Of a stretch of 64,000 nt of DNA, positions 56,104-64,000 are shown piece after piece. A program made the position numbers and the translations under genes. A model generated the notes under the pieces. That model had not been told where the DNA came from. It made no database searches and saw only the letters and a program-made list of their open reading frames with translations. Numbering within the stretch: the first letter of the stretch is position 1; the number at the start of each line of letters is the position of its first letter. Source of the stretch: Hydrocarboniphaga sp965279055 (GTDB taxonomy: Bacteria; Pseudomonadota; Gammaproteobacteria; Nevskiales; Nevskiaceae); contig NZ_OZ257125.1 in the NCBI RefSeq assembly GCF_965279055.1, forward strand, positions 2,604,001 to 2,668,000, in the 5' to 3' direction.

Positions 56104-57123
56104 TCAGCTTCGCAGCGCGCGCGCTGCATCGGCGATCAGCCGCGGACCTTGATAGATGAAACCGCTGTAGACCTGCACCAGATCGGCGCCGGCTTCGCGC
56201 TTGAGCCTTGCGTCGGCGCCCGACATCACGCCGCCAACGCCGACCAGAACGAAGTCCTGGCCAACTTTCCGGCGCAGCCGGCGCAGCGTCTCGGTGGACT
56301 GGGCCAGCAAAGGCGCGCCGGACAGGCCGCCGATTTCCGCCGCATGCGCACTGCCCTGCACGGCGCCGCGCTCGATCGTGGTGTTGGTCGCGATCAGGCC
56401 GTCGATACCGGATTCGCGCGCCGCGACGACGATGCCGTCGAGCTGCGCCTCGCTGACATCCGGCGCGATCTTGACCAGCAGCGGCACGCGCTTGCCGTAC
56501 TGCTGCGCCAGCTGTCTGGCAGTGGCAACCAGTTCGACGAGCAGCGCACGCAGCCTGGCCTCGTCCTGGAGATCGCGCAGGTTCTTGGTGTTCGGCGACG
56601 AGATGTTGACCGTCACGTAGTGCGCGGCGCTGTAAACCTTCTGCAGGCACAGCCGGTAATCGTCGACCGCATTTTCGATCGCGGTATCGGCGTTCTTGCC
56701 GATGTTGATGCCGAGCACGCCGGAGAACTCCGCGGCCGCGACATTGCGCAGCAGCGCGTCGACACCGAGGTTGTTGAAGCCGAGCCGGTTGATCAGGGCG
56801 CGATGCTCGGGCAGGCGGAACATGCGCGGCCGCGGATTGCCGGGCTGGGGCCGCGGCGTGATCGTGCCGATTTCGACGAAGCCGAAGCCGAGCCGGTCCC
56901 AGGCACGCAGGCAGGCGCCGTTCTTGTCGAGTCCGGCCGCCAGGCCGACGCGATTGCGAAAGCGCAGGCCGAGCAGGGTCACCGGATCTTCGACCGCGGC
57001 AGAAGCAAACGGCGCCGTCGCCAGCTTAGGAAAACGCTGGAACATTTCCAGGGTTATTTCGTGCGCACGTTCGGCGTCGAGAGTGAACAGCGCCTTGCGC
57101 GCCAGCGAATAAAGCCCGGTCAT
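56104..57123 (-). CDS. pyrD: Dihydroorotate dehydrogenase (quinone), class 2
   Basis: The 339-residue membrane-associated flavoenzyme oxidises dihydroorotate in pyrimidine synthesis and passes electrons to quinone. The N-terminal amphipathic helices (YSLARKALFTLDAERAHEI) are the membrane attachment. Conserved parts are GLAAGLDKNGACLRAWDRLG, FGFVEIGTITPRPQPGNPRP and NRLGFNNLGVDA, and the catalytic serine lies in VNISSPNTKNLRDLQ. It ends VQVYSGFIYQGPRLI, as expected. Its ATG overlaps the stop of the ubiB-like gene (ATGA), so it is coupled to that gene and to ribA. Confidence 0.97.
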   Translation of the reverse strand: MTGLYSLARKALFTLDAERAHEITLEMFQRFPKLATAPFASAAVEDPVTLLGLRFRNRVGLAAGLDKNGACLRAWDRLGFGFVEIGTITPRPQPGNPRPRMFRLPEHRALINRLGFNNLGVDALLRNVAAAEFSGVLGINIGKNADTAIENAVDDYRLCLQKVYSAAHYVTVNISSPNTKNLRDLQDEARLRALLVELVATARQLAQQYGKRVPLLVKIAPDVSEAQLDGIVVAARESGIDGLIATNTTIERGAVQGSAHAAEIGGLSGAPLLAQSTETLRRLRRKVGQDFVLVGVGGVMSGADARLKREAGADLVQVYSGFIYQGPRLIADAARALRS

Positions 57124-59302
57124 GGTGTTGGATCGTCTCGCTTGCGTCGCGGCGCTTTCGGCGCCGCGGTGGTTTTCCTGGCAGCTTTGCTTTTTGGCCG
57201 CGGCTTCGGCGCCGGCGTTGCCAGCATCGGCGCATCGACAACGTGCTTCGCCGCCGCTTCGCGCCGCGGAATCGGCACCGGCTCCGACTGTGCGCGCCGC
57301 GGCGGCGGCATCAGCCGCGAGCGCAGGAACTGCGGCATCGGCAGGCTGTCGGCCAGCGCGCGCGCGATGCCGCGCGTCTCGAACATCAGCCAGTCCTGGC
57401 TGGCGCGCAAGGGCATCCGCGCCAGCGACATCGCGATGTCGCGCGCCAGCAATGTCTTCGATTCGTTTTCGTAGAGGCTGCCGAAGCTGCCGGCCGCGGC
57501 GAACAGCGCGCGCGACAGGTGCAGATAATCGCGGCGCAGCACCAGGCCGGCCTGCTGCGTATTCGTCATCAGCTGCAACACGGTCTGGCCGCGGCGATAC
57601 AGGCCGTCGAGGCCGCCGCGCTGCAGTTCGATGATGAAGTTGCGCCGCGTCAGCGGTGTCACCTGCTTGCGTTCCAGGGTCTCGTCGAGCGAGGCCTTGA
57701 TCTCCTTGCGACGCGCGCGATTCTCTTCCGGATGCGTCGACATTTCGATCAGCGTGTCGGTCAGCAGGCCGGTATCGGCGAGCACCGCGGCGGCCAGATA
57801 GTCCCAGACCGCGGCCCACTTGCCGTCGAGCTTGACGACGTTGCCCCAGTCGATCAGATGCAGCGCGCCGTCGGAGCCGACCATGACGTTGCCCGGATGC
57901 AGATCGCCGTGGATTTCGCCGTAAACCAGGCCGTGATACAGCACCGCGTACAGCAGGCGCTCGGCCAGCCGCGCCTGAAAACGGCGGCGATCGCGGCGGT
58001 TCATGCGCCGCAGCGCACGCGTCAGGCCGGTGGCGTCGGCCAGATATTCCATCTCGATGATGCGATGGGTGTGGCCATACAGCTGCGGCACTTTCCACAG
58101 GCCGCTGCGCAGGCTGCGATCGTAGAAACGCGCATGGTTCTGCGCTTCCTTTTCGAAGTCCAGCTCTTCGACGAAGCCGGCGACGAACTCGTCGACCTGC
58201 TCCTGCATCGCGCGCAGGAACGGCGTCAGCTTCGAGTGCGGCGCCCAGTATTGGCTCGACATGATCGCGAGCCCGAGCACCAGCTTGCCGATCGCGAATT
58301 CGCGGTCGATGTTGTGGCGGCCGACCTTGATCACCACCGGCCGCAGCACTTCGCGGGCCCCATCCGGGCCATGCTCAAGGAAAGGTTTCTTGGCGACGTA
58401 GACGCTGCCGATCGAGCCGGACTTCACCGGCCGCGCCGTGTCGAAATCCATGTACAGCTCGTTCGGCGGGCGGCCATAGCATTCCTGGAACGCGGCCTCG
58501 ACTTCGTCGGCGCTCATCGGCGGCACGTCTTCGTGGAAAACGGCCAGTTCCCTGGCGATTTCCTCGGGCAGAAAGTCCGCATTTGCCGCTGCAACCTGAG
58601 CCATCTTGACGAAGAACGGCCCGAACTCGCGCACCATGCTGGCAATGATCTGCGCCTGCGCCTTGAAGTCCTTGGCGTCGGTCTGGAAGAACGGCTTGAT
58701 GTAGCGCAGCGCGCGTATCTGCCGCTGCACGATGGTCACGTCGCCGCGGATCAATGCGGCGCGCAGCATCAGTTCGCGCACCTGCCATTCGTTGTAGCGG
58801 CGCCCGGCCTTGAGCACGTTGACGACTTCGACCAGCAAGGGTTCGTAGGTGCGCACGACCAGGCGTACCATGTCCAAAGTCAGCTCGCCGAGGCCCTTCA
58901 GCTCGGGGCTGGCAAACAGCTCGTCGAAGAAGCGCCAGAACTCCTGAACGATGGAGTCCGGCACCTGCACCGGGCTGCGGGCGACGGCCTGCGCGACGAC
59001 GAATCGCAGCAGCTCTTCGGTGGACTGCTCGTTCGGAATCAGCCGCCGCGAGCGCAGGAACGCGGTGACTTTTTCGCTGGATCGCAGCAGCGGATGGCGA
59101 TACAGCGCGTCGAAGATCACATCGATGGACTTCGCCAGATCCTCGCGCGTCACATCGTCGGAGGAGCCGAGCTGTTTCAGCAGCGGCGACAGGCTCTGCG
59201 TCAGCCGGTAGGTCGAAACCGTCAGCGAGCCGAGATCGCGCAGGAGGCCGCCGCGTTTTGCAGGCGGCGAGTTGCCGCCGCCGGGCGCAGACGGCTCGGA
59301 AC

Positions 59303-59306
<4 letters not shown>
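57120..59306 (-). CDS. ABC1/UbiB-family atypical kinase
   Basis: The 728-residue protein is longer than typical UbiB (about 540). An N-terminal helical domain of about 200 residues precedes the ABC1 kinase-like core. The usual KxGQ motif reads FVKMAQ (234-237). The nucleotide loop is SGSIGSVYVA, with Lys327 in VVIKVGR. EELDFEKEA is 380-388, the catalytic loop is HGDLHPGNVM (466-475), and the usual DFG is DWG (486-488). A Pro/Lys/Arg-rich tail of about 60 residues ends the protein. The family supports quinone biosynthesis, and here it is embedded between ribA (flavin) and quinone-using pyrD. No strong transmembrane pair is visible at the C-terminus. Confidence 0.8.
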
Positions 59307-59932
<626 letters not shown>

Positions 59933-60102
59933 GGCTTTATCGGAGGCGTCAGGGCCTGACGCGAAGGAGAATCATGGCCCGAACGATGGTGACGGCCGGC
60001 CCCATCGCAATAGCGAGGAGGCCAGAGCGTCCTGGCGCCGCCGATTTTACCTTGTCCGGCAAGCCCTTGGGTTTGCCCCAAGGATCTGCCCCGGTTGGCC
60101 GA

Positions 60103-61506
60103 TCAGGCGCCCATGAAGTTCTGGCCACAGACGCGCAGCGTGCGCCCATTGACGCCGGCCGCCAAGGGGCTGGCCATGAAGGTCACCGCCTCGGCGATGT
60201 CGACCGGCAGTCCGCCCTGGTTCAGCGAGGCCAGGCGACGGCCCACTTCGCGCGGCATCAGCGGCATCGCGGCGGTCATCTGGGTCTCGATGAAGCCCGG
60301 CGCCACCGCGTTGATCGCGCCGCCGTTCTTGGCCATCTGTTCGGCGAGCTTCTCGACGTAGCCGATGATGCCGGCCTTGGTCGCGCCGTAGTTGGTCTGG
60401 CCGGCGTTGCCGGAGATGCCGCCGATCGACGAGATGCAGACGATGCGGCCGCCCTTGTTCAGGCCGTTCTGGAACAGGCTTTCGTTGATGCGCAGGATCG
60501 AGCCCAGGTTGATGTCCAGCACCTGGTCCCACCAGTGCTGCGGCATGTTGCGCAGCATCTTGTCGCGGGTGACGCCGGCGTTGTGGACGACGATATCCAG
60601 ACCGCCGATCTCGCGCGCCAGGCGGTCGCCGGCGTCCGGTGAGGTCACGTCCAGCGCCAGGCCGCGGCCGCCGATGCGGCTCATGGTCAGGCCCAGCGCA
60701 CCTTCTTCGGCCGGACGGTCGATGCCGACGACGCTTGCGCCTTCGCGCGCCAGCGTCTCGGCGATGGAGGCACCGATACCGCGCGCGGCGCCGGTGACGA
60801 TCGCGGTCTTGCCGGCCAGCGGCAGCACGAAGCTGTTCAGCAGCGCGCCCTTGGCCGGCTTGCTCAGCGCCAGGAACTGCGCGTCGACATAGGCCGAGTG
60901 CTCGGTCAGCAGGAAGCGAAGCGCGCCGGCGATGGTGCCCTCAGCACCGGCGCCGACTTCAACCAGGTTCACGGTCGCGCCCTTCTTGCCGATCTCCTTG
61001 CCCAGGCTCTTGGTGAAGCCACGCAGCGCCATCGATGCGGTGTAGGCGGCGACCGAGGCGGTGTCTTGCGCGGCGCGGCTCAGCAGCAGCACGCGGCCGT
61101 TCGCGGCGAGCTTGGACAGGCGCGGCTGCAGGAAGTCATACAACTGACGCAGGCCGGCGGTGCCTTCCATGCCGGAGGCGTCGAAAACATAGGCGTGGGC
61201 GCCCTCGCCCGTGGCCTCGGTCTTCAGCGGAATCTTGGCGTCGGTGGCGGCCTTCTTTACCGGCGCCAGGCCGGGCAGCTCGGTGCTGACGACGATGGTC
61301 GCGCCCATTTCATGCAGCGCGCTGACCAGGGCCGGCGACAACTCACCGGCGGAGGCGCTGCCAAGCAACACCTTCTTGCCTTCGAGCGGCTGCTGCGCGT
61401 AGCCGGACTTGGCACGGCGCAGCTTCGGCGGCGTCGGCACGCCGAGCAGGCCGGCGATCTGCTTGCCCATGGCCGTTTGGGTGAAGTCCAGCAGACGATC
61501 GCTCAT
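60103..61506 (-). CDS. Large FabG4-type 3-oxoacyl reductase
   Basis: The 467-residue protein has an N-terminal flavodoxin/Rossmann-like half without a catalytic set, then a full SDR half. The SDR part has TGAARGIG (238-245), NAG (309-311), SSIGG with Ser360, and Tyr373 and Lys377 (NYGATKAG). This two-domain form is the high-molecular-weight FabG (FabG4) type that reduces 3-oxoacyl-CoA and usually lies next to a thiolase and a MaoC hydratase. The hydratase of that sort is at 17.4 kb, and no thiolase is in the window. TGGAG precedes ATG 61506. Confidence 0.88.
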   Translation of the reverse strand: MSDRLLDFTQTAMGKQIAGLLGVPTPPKLRRAKSGYAQQPLEGKKVLLGSASAGELSPALVSALHEMGATIVVSTELPGLAPVKKAATDAKIPLKTEATGEGAHAYVFDASGMEGTAGLRQLYDFLQPRLSKLAANGRVLLLSRAAQDTASVAAYTASMALRGFTKSLGKEIGKKGATVNLVEVGAGAEGTIAGALRFLLTEHSAYVDAQFLALSKPAKGALLNSFVLPLAGKTAIVTGAARGIGASIAETLAREGASVVGIDRPAEEGALGLTMSRIGGRGLALDVTSPDAGDRLAREIGGLDIVVHNAGVTRDKMLRNMPQHWWDQVLDINLGSILRINESLFQNGLNKGGRIVCISSIGGISGNAGQTNYGATKAGIIGYVEKLAEQMAKNGGAINAVAPGFIETQMTAAMPLMPREVGRRLASLNQGGLPVDIAEAVTFMASPLAAGVNGRTLRVCGQNFMGA

Positions 61507-61742
61507 GCAAAGCTCCAGAAGATTAGAAAAGGAATAGATCAAGAGAAGACCGCCATTATCCAGTGGCGTTGCACAGGCCACACTGGCACCGCGGCCAGAC
61601 GCCTGGCCCGATTAAGCAAATGCGCGGCTGTCGGCGGTGAGCAGGCTCTAGTCCGAATGGCGATTGACGCGCTCGCTGCCGGCCACAATAGTGGCCCGAT
61701 GCGGGCAGCACACCACACAAGAAAAACGATGCGGAGCGTGGA

Positions 61743-62792
61743 ATGAGCAACAGGCTTGGAACGATCGCCGGCATCGCCGTCGGCGTCGTCGTGGTCACCT
61801 ATGTCGTGCTGAATCTGGTCAAGCCGTTCAAGCAGCACGACGAGCAACTGCCGGCCGGCGCCAAGGTCGACGAAGTGTTCGCCAGCGACGTCAGCAGCGC
61901 GCCGGTGCCCACCGCCGCTGCACCGGCCGCGGCCGAGCCGGCGACCCAGATCGCTGCCGCCGACGCCCCGAGCAGCGCCGCGGCAACCGCGCACGGCGTG
62001 CCCGACATCGCGGTGCCGCCGGACAACCAGGCGCCGCCCAAGCCGGCCGCCGAAGCTCCCGCTGCCAAGGACGCGCCCAAGGAAGGCGCCGTCGAGATCG
62101 AAGGCGCCTCGGACTTTCCGATGCCGGACGACAGCCCCGCGAGCACGTCGACACCGGCTGATGCGCCGGCTGCTGCGCCCGAACCCGCGGTCGCGGCCGC
62201 AGCGCCGCCGGCTGCGAAGCCCGAAGCGCCCGCCGTGCCCTTGCCGCGGCCGACGCCGGATCCGGTGGTGAAGCCGAAAGCTGCGCCGCCCACTGAGACC
62301 GCGCTCGCCGACGCCGAGCCCGCCCCGGTAGCCGAGCCGTTTGCCAAGTCAGAGCCGGCGCCGGCCGCGGAAGCTGCACCGCCGCCGGCTCCGGCTCCGG
62401 CAGAAAAGCCCAAGCCGGCCGCTGCGCCGAAAGCCGCGGTGGTCGCGAAGTCCGCGCCGCGCGCCGACGTGCTCAGCCAGTGGTGGCCGGAGCGTTCGAC
62501 GCCGGGCCAGCTGAATCTGCTTTACGCCGGTCAGGCAGCGAAGGAACGCACCGTCGGCCTGCTGTTCGATTCGAGCTTTGCGGAGACCGCGGACTTCGCG
62601 TCCTCGGTGAAGCTGCTGGCCGACAACGGCCAGCCGGCCAAGGGCGCCTGGGAGCTCAACAGCAATCGCCGCATGCTGCTGTTCAAGGGACTCAAGTCCG
62701 GCCGCTATACCGTCGTCGTCGAGCCGACACTGGCCAACGAGGGCGGACTGAAAATTGGCAAGGAATTGCGCGGGCCGGTTTATATCCGTTGA
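61743..62792 (+). CDS. Membrane-anchored Ala/Pro-rich protein with small C-terminal beta domain
   Basis: The 349-residue protein has one N-terminal helix (IAGIAVGVVVVTYVVLNLV), an Ala/Pro/Glu-rich stretch of about 200 residues that looks unstructured, and then a compact C-terminal domain of about 100 residues (LNLLYAGQAAKERTVGLLFD, then SNRRMLLFKGLKSGRYTVVV). That domain resembles the MG1-type beta domain at the start of bacterial alpha-2-macroglobulins, but I am not certain. It lies convergent to opgG across a terminator. The long linker could reach through the periplasm toward peptidoglycan. Function unknown. Confidence 0.6.
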   Translation: MSNRLGTIAGIAVGVVVVTYVVLNLVKPFKQHDEQLPAGAKVDEVFASDVSSAPVPTAAAPAAAEPATQIAAADAPSSAAATAHGVPDIAVPPDNQAPPKPAAEAPAAKDAPKEGAVEIEGASDFPMPDDSPASTSTPADAPAAAPEPAVAAAAPPAAKPEAPAVPLPRPTPDPVVKPKAAPPTETALADAEPAPVAEPFAKSEPAPAAEAAPPPAPAPAEKPKPAAAPKAAVVAKSAPRADVLSQWWPERSTPGQLNLLYAGQAAKERTVGLLFDSSFAETADFASSVKLLADNGQPAKGAWELNSNRRMLLFKGLKSGRYTVVVEPTLANEGGLKIGKELRGPVYIR

Positions 62793-62796
62793 AACG

Positions 62797-62825
62797 AAAA
62801 GCCCCGGGTGAAACCCGGGGCTTTG
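62797..62825. terminator. Bidirectional terminator before opgG end
   Basis: AGCCCCGGGT-GAA-ACCCGGGGCT forms a strong GC stem with AAA before and TTT after, between the convergent anchored protein gene and opgG. Confidence 0.8.
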
Positions 62826-62835
62826 TCCGCTGAAC

Positions 62836-64000
62836 TCAAACCAGCTTGCGCTCTTCCTTTGGCGGCGGCGTGTACTGGTACATCCAGGTTTCGGTCATCG
62901 ACTGGCCATTGGCCGCCAGATACACGCGGATGTCGATCGGTGTGGTGCTGTCGTCGGGCGGCACCACGTCGAACATCACGCGATAGCCCTTGATCGAATC
63001 CAGCGGCCGCGCGGACGTGATTTCGACCTTGCCGCGCGACACGCTGATCATCGGCTCGACCTTGGCCTTGGCGGAGATCAGCGGCAGATCGCCGCCGGCG
63101 AAGTCGATCGCGAAACGCCATGAGAAATAGGTGCGCGGGCGGCCGACGACGCCACCGAGGCCGGTGCGCGTCGCCACGCAGATCGCGTTCGGCGGGTTGC
63201 TCGGCATTTTCGCGCCCCAGTACAGGCGATAGCCGAACAGCAGCTCGTCACCCGGCTGCGGCTTTTTGATCGGGTTCCAGAACGCGACGATGTTGTCGAA
63301 AGTCTCGTCATTGGTCGGAATCTCGACCAGTTGCACCGAGCCCTTGCCCCAGCCGGCTTTCGGCTCGACCCACAGGCTGGGCCGGCGATCGTAGAACACG
63401 CCGTCGTCCTGGTAATGATCGAAGTCGCGATCACGCTGCAGCAGGCCGAAGCCTTTCGGGTTTTCGTCCTGGTAGGCGTTGAAGCGCAGGTTGCGCGGGT
63501 TGTTCAGCGGCCGCCAGATCCACTCGCCGCTGCCGGTGTTCATGCACAGGCCGTCGGAGTCGTGGATCTCCGGACGCCAGTCGTTGGCCATGCGGTGATC
63601 GTTCTCGGCAAACTGGTACATGCTGGTGCACGGCGCGATGCCGAGCCGGTCGATCGGCTTGCGCGGATACAGCGCCGCGTCGATGTCCATCACCAGCGTG
63701 CCGCCTGGCGTCAGGAAGAAGCGGTACGCACCGGTGGTGCTCGGCGAATCCAGCAGCGCGTAAATCGTCAGCGTATTGCTGTCTTTCGCCGGCCGCTCCA
63801 GCCAGTACGACGTGAAGTTGGGGAATTCTTCGGGTGTCGAATTGCCGCAATCGATCGCCAGGCCGCGCGCCGACAGGCCGTACTGCCACTCGCCACCGAC
63901 CGCGCGGAAATAGCTGGCACCGAGAAACGCGGCGACGTCGCGCGTGTCGTCGGTGTGAAAGTTCAGGCGGAAGCCGGCGAAACCGAGGTCTTTCGGCAGC
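62836..64000 (-). CDS. Periplasmic glucan biosynthesis protein OpgG/MdoG or OpgD (5' part missing)
   Basis: About 388 C-terminal codons are in the window, and the N-terminus is beyond the right edge. Characteristic segments are LPKDLGFAGFRLNFHTDDTR, FLGASYFRAVGGEWQYGLSA, SARGLAIDCG, SMYQFAENDHR and RRPSLWVEPKAGWGKG. The family (OpgG and OpgD) acts in the periplasm in making osmoregulated glucans from UDP-glucose. OpgH is not seen, so the distinction between OpgG and OpgD is open. The C-terminal VFDVVPP-type domain (here VMFDVVPPDDSTTPIDIR) is the immunoglobulin-like part. galU in this window supplies the precursor. Confidence 0.88.
   Translation of the reverse strand, partial: LPKDLGFAGFRLNFHTDDTRDVAAFLGASYFRAVGGEWQYGLSARGLAIDCGNSTPEEFPNFTSYWLERPAKDSNTLTIYALLDSPSTTGAYRFFLTPGGTLVMDIDAALYPRKPIDRLGIAPCTSMYQFAENDHRMANDWRPEIHDSDGLCMNTGSGEWIWRPLNNPRNLRFNAYQDENPKGFGLLQRDRDFDHYQDDGVFYDRRPSLWVEPKAGWGKGSVQLVEIPTNDETFDNIVAFWNPIKKPQPGDELLFGYRLYWGAKMPSNPPNAICVATRTGLGGVVGRPRTYFSWRFAIDFAGGDLPLISAKAKVEPMISVSRGKVEITSARPLDSIKGYRVMFDVVPPDDSTTPIDIRVYLAANGQSMTETWMYQYTPPPKEERKLV

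Overview
This 64 kb window is chromosomal DNA from a high-GC gammaproteobacterium. The gene content fits the Nevskiales/Solimonadaceae or a neighbouring group: a split Entner-Doudoroff set, a DUF1302 outer-membrane protein, a class I plus class II fumarase pair, and the gammaproteobacterial order uvrY-uvrC-pgsA-tRNA-Gly-tRNA-Cys//tRNA-Leu. The taxonomic placement is inference from gene content and order. Most of the window is housekeeping backbone, largely on the minus strand.

Layout. 0-2.8 kb: yebC-ruvC-ruvA-ruvB recombination operon and a YfaZ-like outer-membrane protein. 2.8-17.2 kb: central carbon metabolism (lpd, glycogen phosphorylase, eda, edd divergent from zwf, sucAB, galU). 17.4-25.4 kb: a MaoC-like hydratase, then the complete cytochrome c maturation operon ccmABCDEFGHI with overlapping junctions and a REP-like element between ccmE and ccmF. 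25.4-38.0 kb: tRNA-Leu, a decayed 3' copy of tRNA-Cys, an approximately 12 kb catabolic island, then intact tRNA-Cys and tRNA-Gly. 38.1-41.3 kb: pgsA, uvrC and uvrY/gacA. 41.3-53.7 kb: aceA, a MATE transporter, RraA-like protein, dsbB, fumA, an orphan NtrC-type AAA+ ATPase, fumC and purB. 53.7-64 kb: small envelope proteins, an OmpA/TSP3 protein, the overlapping ribA-ubiB-like-pyrD operon, a large FabG4-type reductase, an anchored Ala/Pro-rich protein, and the C-terminal part of OpgG/MdoG.

The most interesting part is the island at about 25.9-37.8 kb. In E. coli-like genomes glyW, cysT and leuZ are adjacent. Here cysT and leuZ lie about 12 kb apart, and the far edge of the insert carries a degenerate copy of the tRNA-Cys 3' half (43 of 50 bases identical, same strand), as an old integration duplication would leave. 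The cargo is a one-direction cluster: PhyH-type Fe(II)/2-oxoglutarate oxygenase, type I extradiol dioxygenase, FAH-family hydrolase with a predicted Tat/lipoprotein leader, acyl-CoA synthetase, SDR, MhpA-like flavin hydroxylase and DUF1302 porin-like protein, with a divergent TetR regulator and a palindrome between the two promoters. Together they look like uptake and ring-cleavage catabolism of a hydrophobic (probably phenolic or polycyclic) substrate. The substrate cannot be read from the sequence, and no integrase is visible.

Interspersed hairpin repeats of at least three families (ATTCCCGC/GCGGGAAT, CCCTCTCCC/GGGAGAGGG and GTAGGAGCGGACC) sit between genes. Long antisense open frames across the GC-rich genes were treated as artefacts.
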